Of a stretch of 21,409 nt of DNA, positions 16,630 to 21,409 are shown in pieces. Every line of letters begins with the position of its first letter. Position 1 is the stretch's first letter. The translations under genes were made by a program, and so were the position numbers. The notes below the pieces were generated by a model. It saw only the letters and a list, made by a program, of their open reading frames with translations, had not been told where the DNA came from and searched no databases. This stretch comes from Salisapilia sapeloensis (Eukaryota; Oomycota; Peronosporomycetes; Peronosporales; Salisapiliaceae): positions 1 through 21,409 of the forward strand of contig JAADVB010000286.1 in the NCBI GenBank assembly GCA_023334545.1, written 5' to 3'.

Positions 16630-16700
16630 GACGTTGGACATTTTAATTTTGAAAGATAAAAAGCGCACTTAGCGTCCGCTACCCAATGTTCTGTAAGCTC

Positions 16701-17921
16701 CTACAATTCATCCTTTTCATCCGCCTTTTCTTCGTCGTCGTCCTCCTCTTCGTCCTCCTTGTCCTCCTTGTCTTCCTTGTCTTCTTCCGCAGCCTTTTGC
16801 TTTTCCAATTCCTCCTCACGCTTCGCCTTCATCTCCTTGGTCTTCTCCACCACTTGCTCCTCGTGCTTGGTGAAAGCGTCCTTGTCGTCCGTCACGAGAA
16901 TGTCGTCGAAGACCGTGCCGCTCGTCACCTGCCACAGCTCAAAGCCAACGGCACCAACGTTCTTGGCAACGTTGTGCATCTTGTCGTCTTCAAAGTACGC
17001 CGGGTTCGGGATCATCGGGTGCACCCACTCGCCCTTGTACTCAGGGTTGGCAATCATCTTCGGCTTCCACTCGCCCTTGTACTCGGGGTTGTCAATCATC
17101 GGCGGCTCCCACTCGCCATCGTCTTCGTCGTCCCAGTCCTCAGGCTTCTCCGCCTCCGGGTCCGGGATCGCCTTAGGAATATCATCGTATCCCGCTGGCT
17201 TGACGTCTTCGGGGTCCGGAATCTCCTTATCATCGACCCAGTCTTCAGGCTTCGAAGCCTCTGGATCTTTGATCTCCTTTGGCGGCTGGAAGTCCCATCC
17301 CTTTGCCAATTCGCCACTCTTGACGCTTTCACCGTCAATACGCACGTCGTACGTGTTGTCCTTGCCAATGACCAAAGAGTAGACGTGTGCATCAGTGTCG
17401 CTTTCACACTTGATCTGGGACTTGGTTTCAAGGTTCTCTGGCTCCTCATTCGGCTTCTGGTATGTCAAAATTGCGTGCGTCTTCTTCGTTGAACCGCAAA
17501 TGTCCGGTCCGAACATGATGCTGTAATCGGACTCGCCACCAAACGCTTCCTGGTCAACAGAGCTCGGCAAAAGCTTAATGTACGATCCACCGCAGTCCAT
17601 CTTCTTCTCATGCTGCACAAGGTACGAAACGTACAGGTCCTTGTCCAAGTTGTTGAGCGTCTTGCCTTCCGGGAATTTCGCAGATAGACCGTAGAAGCGA
17701 GCGTCTTCCGACGTCTTAATCGCCTTGTCTCCCGCGCGCGCTTCGGGCATGTCGCGCGGATCGACTTGTTCAAACGCGCCGATCTCTTCCGCAGGTTTCC
17801 ATGACGATTGGACCCATCGAGAGCTCCAGTCAGCGTCGTTAAAGTCTTCTTGGAAGTAGATTTCAGCAGATGCAGTCGCCAATGAGGCGGCCGCGAGTGA
17901 CAGAATGAGCTTGGTCAACAT
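16701..17921 (-). CDS. CALR: Calreticulin, ER lectin chaperone
   Basis: 406 aa, intronless. It is a Ca2+-binding chaperone that holds monoglucosylated glycoproteins in the ER lumen. Residues 1-19 form a signal peptide (hydrophobic core LILSLAAASLA, cut after ATASA). The lectin domain follows, with the conserved Cys110/Cys142 pair and GGSYIKLL. The P-domain (about 204-310) carries the family's two repeat types: three DPE...KPxDWDD-like units and three GEWxPxMIxNPxY units. The C-terminal tail is a Lys/Glu/Asp run typical of low-affinity Ca2+ storage and ends in KDEL, the ER retrieval signal. No membrane segment follows the P-domain, which excludes calnexin. The start at 17921 is the one that gives the signal peptide. 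Long antisense ORFs across the acidic tail and P-domain are composition artefacts. Confidence 0.97.
   Translation of the reverse strand: MLTKLILSLAAASLATASAEIYFQEDFNDADWSSRWVQSSWKPAEEIGAFEQVDPRDMPEARAGDKAIKTSEDARFYGLSAKFPEGKTLNNLDKDLYVSYLVQHEKKMDCGGSYIKLLPSSVDQEAFGGESDYSIMFGPDICGSTKKTHAILTYQKPNEEPENLETKSQIKCESDTDAHVYSLVIGKDNTYDVRIDGESVKSGELAKGWDFQPPKEIKDPEASKPEDWVDDKEIPDPEDVKPAGYDDIPKAIPDPEAEKPEDWDDEDDGEWEPPMIDNPEYKGEWKPKMIANPEYKGEWVHPMIPNPAYFEDDKMHNVAKNVGAVGFELWQVTSGTVFDDILVTDDKDAFTKHEEQVVEKTKEMKAKREEELEKQKAAEEDKEDKEDKEDEEEDDDEEKADEKDEL
17026..17115 (-). repeat. CALR: 42-bp tandem coding repeat in calreticulin P-domain
   Basis: The plus strand shows CACTCGCC at 17026, 17068 and 17110, exactly 42 bp apart, with the first two units nearly identical along their length. 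In protein this is the 14-residue GEWxPxMIxNPxYK unit. The high DNA identity between neighbouring units suggests recent homogenisation or strong codon bias. Confidence 0.7.
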
Positions 17922-18459
17922 GCTCGAGATCGTGCCGTTTGTGTCTTGTGCGGAAGATCGGGAAATGAAGTATAGTCAAGTCAAGTGGACTGGAGGCGGC
18001 TACGTGGCGCCTTTTGAAAGAATGTGAAAGCTTAAGAAAAAGAAGGCCTTGCACACGTGTTGCTTGGAGGCATCGGAAGGAGATAGAAGCATGAGGTATG
18101 AAGGAGATCGAGATAGATAGAATAGTGATAGAGGTTGCAAGGCATAGCGGTGAAAGACACGTTGACAATGGACAAAGTATGAAAGAGAGGAAAAGGACTG
18201 ATTCCAACTTCAAGTTCCAGAAGCTACGACGTCTCTACGAAGAGAATGTCATATCTGCAGCGATGCAGATGCTTTTGGATAGGCACAAAGCTAGAATGAA
18301 GCGATGCATGCCTTTATGACGACTAGCAAGTACTCGTAGACGAGTTATTCCTAGATATGCATATCATAAATAAGCGGACATTATTAATATAAATAAGAGG
18401 AGAACTGTCCACGTACGTGTTTGCCGCCAACGCCATTGACCGGAAGGCGCCAATTCGGG
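17922..18459. promoter_or_regulatory. Divergent promoter region, CALR / MCM2
   Basis: 538 bp between start codons. For CALR, the minus strand has an Inr-like TCATTTC (complement of 17962-17968) 41 nt before the ATG, and farther up CCACGTAGCC (18001-18007 area), one base off a UPRE-type ACGTGG element. A CACGTG box is at 18055-18060. Near MCM2 are the E2F-like sites listed separately. A 73-codon ORF at 18098-18319 ends in a helical stretch but has no recognisable family, and I do not call it a gene. Confidence 0.4.
18423..18454 (-). promoter_or_regulatory. MCM2: E2F-like sites upstream of MCM2
   Basis: The plus strand reads GCCGCCAA (18423-18430) and GCGCCAAT (18447-18454), i.e. TTGGCGGC and ATTGGCGC on the other strand. 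The second fits the E2F/DP consensus WTTSSCSS exactly; the first misses only its leading W. The second also contains a CCAAT box and ends 5 bp before the MCM2 ATG. MCM genes are classic E2F targets in plants and animals. Whether oomycetes use these sites is inferred. Confidence 0.35.
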
Positions 18460-21257
18460 ATGGCGGAGGAGGAGGAGAATGCTCGTATCTCGGCTATAGT
18501 CAACTCGCTCCAATCGAGTGGAAGTGAGAATGAAGACGGACAGTCTTCGCCAGCACGCAAGCGCCGTCGTCTACGTCATGGCTCTGGTCCAGCCATGGAC
18601 GACGAGACTCGAGCGACGCAAGTGGCGTCGGATGACGATGATGATTTCGGAGACCAGGCTGAAGTACTTGAAGAAGAGGTGATAGACGAGTTGGACCTAC
18701 AAGAACGTGAACGGCAGTACTTTTCAGAAGACGAGGAAGAGCAGGATGATGGCGAAGATCTAGCTGAAAACGCCGAGCAGGATTATCGACGCATGGAGAC
18801 GTTGGATCGATACGATACGCGTATGCTAGATGAGCGACAGTACGATGCCATGGACGTCGATACTCGTCGACAGGTCGAAGAAGAGCTAGAACGACGTGAT
18901 GCGAGAGAAGGTCGCGTCGCTCAAGTGTTGCGTGAAGACCAGGAAGAAGAACGAGACGATGCACATCGTCGTCGTTTCCGTCGACAGGATGAAGACGCGC
19001 CGGAAGCAGAGGAAGAGGATGAAGTGATCAATCTAGAGCACTTTGACGTACCACTTCGAGAATGGATCGCATCCGAGCGTCCTCGAAACGAGATTAAGCG
19101 ACGATTTGTATGCTTATTCCTACTTCTTCCGACGATAGACGCTAACATGTACCTTAGAAAACGTTCCTGAACACTTTCACGGACGCCCACGGTCGAGTCG
19201 TCTACCACGAGAAGATCGTCGAGATGGCACAACGGAATGAGCAGTCTCTAGAGCTCGCGATCGGAGACGTCATCCACTCGCTATCGGTGCTCGCTGCTTG
19301 GATCGTCGAAGCACCGAGAGAGATGCTCGCGTTACTAGACGAAGTAGCGAAAGAAGTCGTGCTGCGTCTCTTTCCGTACTACGATACGATCCACCACGAC
19401 ATCTTCGTACGTATTCGAGACCTACCAGGTACAGAACGTCTTCGAGACTTACGCACAGCCCACTTGCATTTCCTTATTAAAGTCTCTGGCGTCGTCACTC
19501 GTCGAACGTCTGTCTTTCCTCAGTTGAAACTCGTGAAGCTAAACTGTCCGTCCTGTGGCGCCGTCCTCGGTCCATTTACTCAAAACGCACATGAAGAGCT
19601 CAAGCTCAATGCATGTCCCGACTGCCAGCACAAAGGTCCTTTTCCAGTGAATAACGAGCACACAGTGTATCGTAACTACCAGAAGCTGACGCTGCAAGAG
19701 TCTCCCGGGAGCGTCCCACCCGGTCGCGTGCCTCGTAGCAAAGATGTTGTCTTGATCGGAGACCTGATCGACCACGCGCGACCTGGAGATGAAGTCGCTG
19801 TCACTGGCATCTATACAAACACGCCGGATCCGACGCTCAATCTACGCGACGGCTTCCCCGTCTTCCGGACAGTCATCGAAGCGAATCACGTCGAGCGTCG
19901 AGCAGACGTCTTAGGCTCTCAACTCTTGACAAGTGAAGATAAGAAACGCATTCTGAAGCTCGCCAAGCATCCGAATATCGCTCAATTGATCGTCAATTCG
20001 ATCGCACCGTCCATCTACGGACATACGCAAGTGAAAACAGCGTTGGCACTAAGTCTCTTTGGTGGCAAACCAAAGTTCATTCGAAATACTCGCGTTCGAG
20101 GTGACTTGAATATCCTCATGGTCGGTGATCCAGGCACAGCCAAGAGTCAATTCCTAAAGTTTTGTAAACAAACGGCACCGAGAGCTGTGTATACGACAGG
20201 CAAAGGTGCTTCAGCCGTTGGTCTTACGGCTGGTGTCGCGAGAGACCCGTTCTCGAAAGAGTGGGTGCTCCAAGGTGGTGCACTTGTCCTAGCCGATCGA
20301 GGCGTCTGTCTTATCGATGAGTTCGATAAGATGAATGAACAGGATCGGACGAGTATACACGAAGCGATGGAGCAGCAGAGCATCTCTGTCTCGAAAGCTG
20401 GCATCGTCACATCTTTACAAGCTCGATGTGCCGTCATGGCAGCAGCAAACCCCATCGGAGGTCGATATAATGCCGCTCGGACGTTCTCTGAGAATGTCGA
20501 GCTGACAGATCCGATTCTCCAACGCTTTGACATTCTATGTGTCCTCCAGGATCGTGTCGATCCGGTGAACGACGAGCGGCTCGCTGACTTTGTCGTGTCG
20601 TCTCATGTAAAAAGCAATCCGCATGCCTCTTCCAATGTCGAGGAAGAGGAGAAGGATGGACTGTTACTAGACCAGGAGACACTGCGCAAGTACCTCTTGT
20701 ACGCTCGGACGTATGTGAATCCGGTTCTAGGACCAGACGTTGATACGCGTAAAGTCGAGACGTTCTACGCCCAGCTACGAAGAGCTTCGCAGCATACTGG
20801 TGCCGTGCCGATTGCTGTTCGACACCTCGAATCGCTCTTCCGAATGGCTGAAGCACATGCGAGGATGCATTTACGAGAGAACGTGACGGATGATGACGTT
20901 GGAATGGCTATCCGAGTACTTACGGAAAGTCTGTGCACTGCGCAGAAAGCAGCCTTCCGACGACAGTGGAGACGGCTCTTCCGACCATACTTGACGTATC
21001 GACAAGATAATAATGTCTTGTTGCTGCATGTCTTGCAGGAACTCTTCCAAGCGGCACATACATACGAAAACTTACGACGACAGACACAGGGGAAGAATGC
21101 TCAGCCGACGACATTGACAGTCCAGACGTCGGACTTGTTAGCGAAAGCGAAGGCTGTGGGTGTCTATGACTTAAGCGAGTTCTTCCAGTCGCACGAGTTT
21201 GCTAAGCAAGGGTTTCAACTGGATGACGAGATGCTGACTATTGCCAAGGAACTTTAA
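18460..21257 (+). CDS. MCM2: DNA replication licensing factor MCM2, two exons
   Basis: Join 18460-19107 and 19158-21257, 915 aa, normal for MCM2. It is a subunit of the hexameric MCM2-7 helicase loaded at origins in G1; the MCM2 N-tail also binds histones H3-H4. The N-terminal 200 residues are acidic with a basic nuclear signal (ARKRRRLRH). The 50-nt intron (19108-19157, GTATGC...TTAG, branch CTAAC) joins KRRF to KTFLNTFTDAHG. A C4 zinc finger uses Cys346, 349, 369 and 372. The AAA+ core has Walker A GDPGTAKS (539-546), MCM Walker B LIDEFDKM (601-608) and the arginine finger Arg672 in QRFD, where most MCM2 proteins have SRFD. SIAPSIYGH and ASAVGLTAGV are MCM2-type. A winged-helix region follows. 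A single ORF begins only at residue 239. The start at 18460 is the first ATG in the frame. Confidence 0.97.
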
Positions 21258-21409
21258 AGGAATAAACGCTTTTATCGGAGATGTATTTGTGTTTAGTGGT
21301 CGTGAGAATGTTTTCGCATAAATATGCAAGGGCACGCTACGTTGGACGCTACGACGTCTAGACGGTCTGTCGAGTCGCGTAGACGTATTGGAACCGATGC
21401 GACACGGTG
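21258..21409. other. MCM2 3' flank and window edge; possible minus-strand exon
   Basis: The last 152 bp hold an AATAAA (21261-21266) just after the MCM2 stop. On the minus strand, 39 codons are open from the window edge to a TAA at 21293-21295 (reading VPIRLRDSTDRLDVVASNV), which could be the end of a convergent gene. The plus strand is also open in two frames to the edge, so the stretch is ambiguous and short. Confidence 0.25.

Noticed and set aside
16686-17492. 268-codon plus-strand ORF and a 207-codon one opposite calreticulin
   Set aside because: Leu/Val/Phe-rich translation of the antisense of GAR/GAW-rich acidic codons; a composition artefact, not a membrane protein.
17863-18213. 116-codon minus-strand ORF with a signal-peptide-like start, considered as a secreted effector
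   Set aside because: It overlaps the calreticulin start and promoter in another frame and shows no RXLR/EER or LFLAK motif.
18098-18319. 73-codon ORF between CALR and MCM2
   Set aside because: The end looks helical, but there is no family, no partner exon, and it lies in a divergent promoter region; too weak to call.

Overview
The window looks like nuclear DNA from an oomycete (stramenopile). The genes are eukaryotic and tightly packed, with very short introns of 50-67 nt. The ribosomal protein gene carries a textbook oomycete Inr+FPR core promoter (TCACTTTGCAATTT on the minus strand at 10051-10064), and similar Inr-like sites lie just upstream of several other starts. The species cannot be named from the sequence. 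The oomycete assignment is an inference from these features, at about 0.75 confidence.

Layout, left to right: a tRNA-Val(CAC) (minus, 4-76); a four-exon DHHC-type protein S-acyltransferase gene (minus, 491-1334) that no single long ORF reveals and that stops after its third membrane segment; about 1.4 kb of AT-rich sequence with no supported gene; mitochondrial dihydrolipoamide dehydrogenase (minus, 2795-4279); a tiny two-exon PIG-Y gene (plus, 4384-4701); an Fe(II)/2-oxoglutarate oxygenase of unknown substrate (minus, 4704-5726); YAE1 (plus, 5769-6237); importin beta-1 (plus, 6410-9108); ribosomal protein uL1/L10a (minus, 9325-10014); about 1.2 kb without a supported gene; a tail-anchored zinc-finger protein (minus, 11224-11931); a four-TM protein resembling the TVP15/COPI-associated family (plus, 12108-12782); a four-exon KIF-binding protein (minus, 12825-14697); a two-exon coiled-coil protein (plus, 14932-16629); calreticulin ending in KDEL (minus, 16701-17921); and MCM2 (plus, 18460-21257).

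The genes are mostly housekeeping: respiration, GPI anchors, translation and Fe-S maturation, nuclear import, ER folding, replication licensing. They alternate in strand, so most sit in divergent or convergent pairs. Divergent pairs have 42-540 bp between start codons, and PIG-Y and the oxygenase converge with 2 bp between stop codons. I see no operon, mobile element, CRISPR array or multi-gene accessory system. The main gains over a simple ORF reading are twelve reconstructed introns, which restore the DHHC, PIG-Y, YAE1, importin, KIFBP, coiled-coil and MCM2 proteins. All twelve begin GTA but never GTAA, and all twelve end in TAG. The most unusual items are the three-TM DHHC enzyme, the uniform splice sites, the uncharacterised 2OG oxygenase sharing a 42-bp promoter with YAE1, and two conserved-looking proteins of unknown role.
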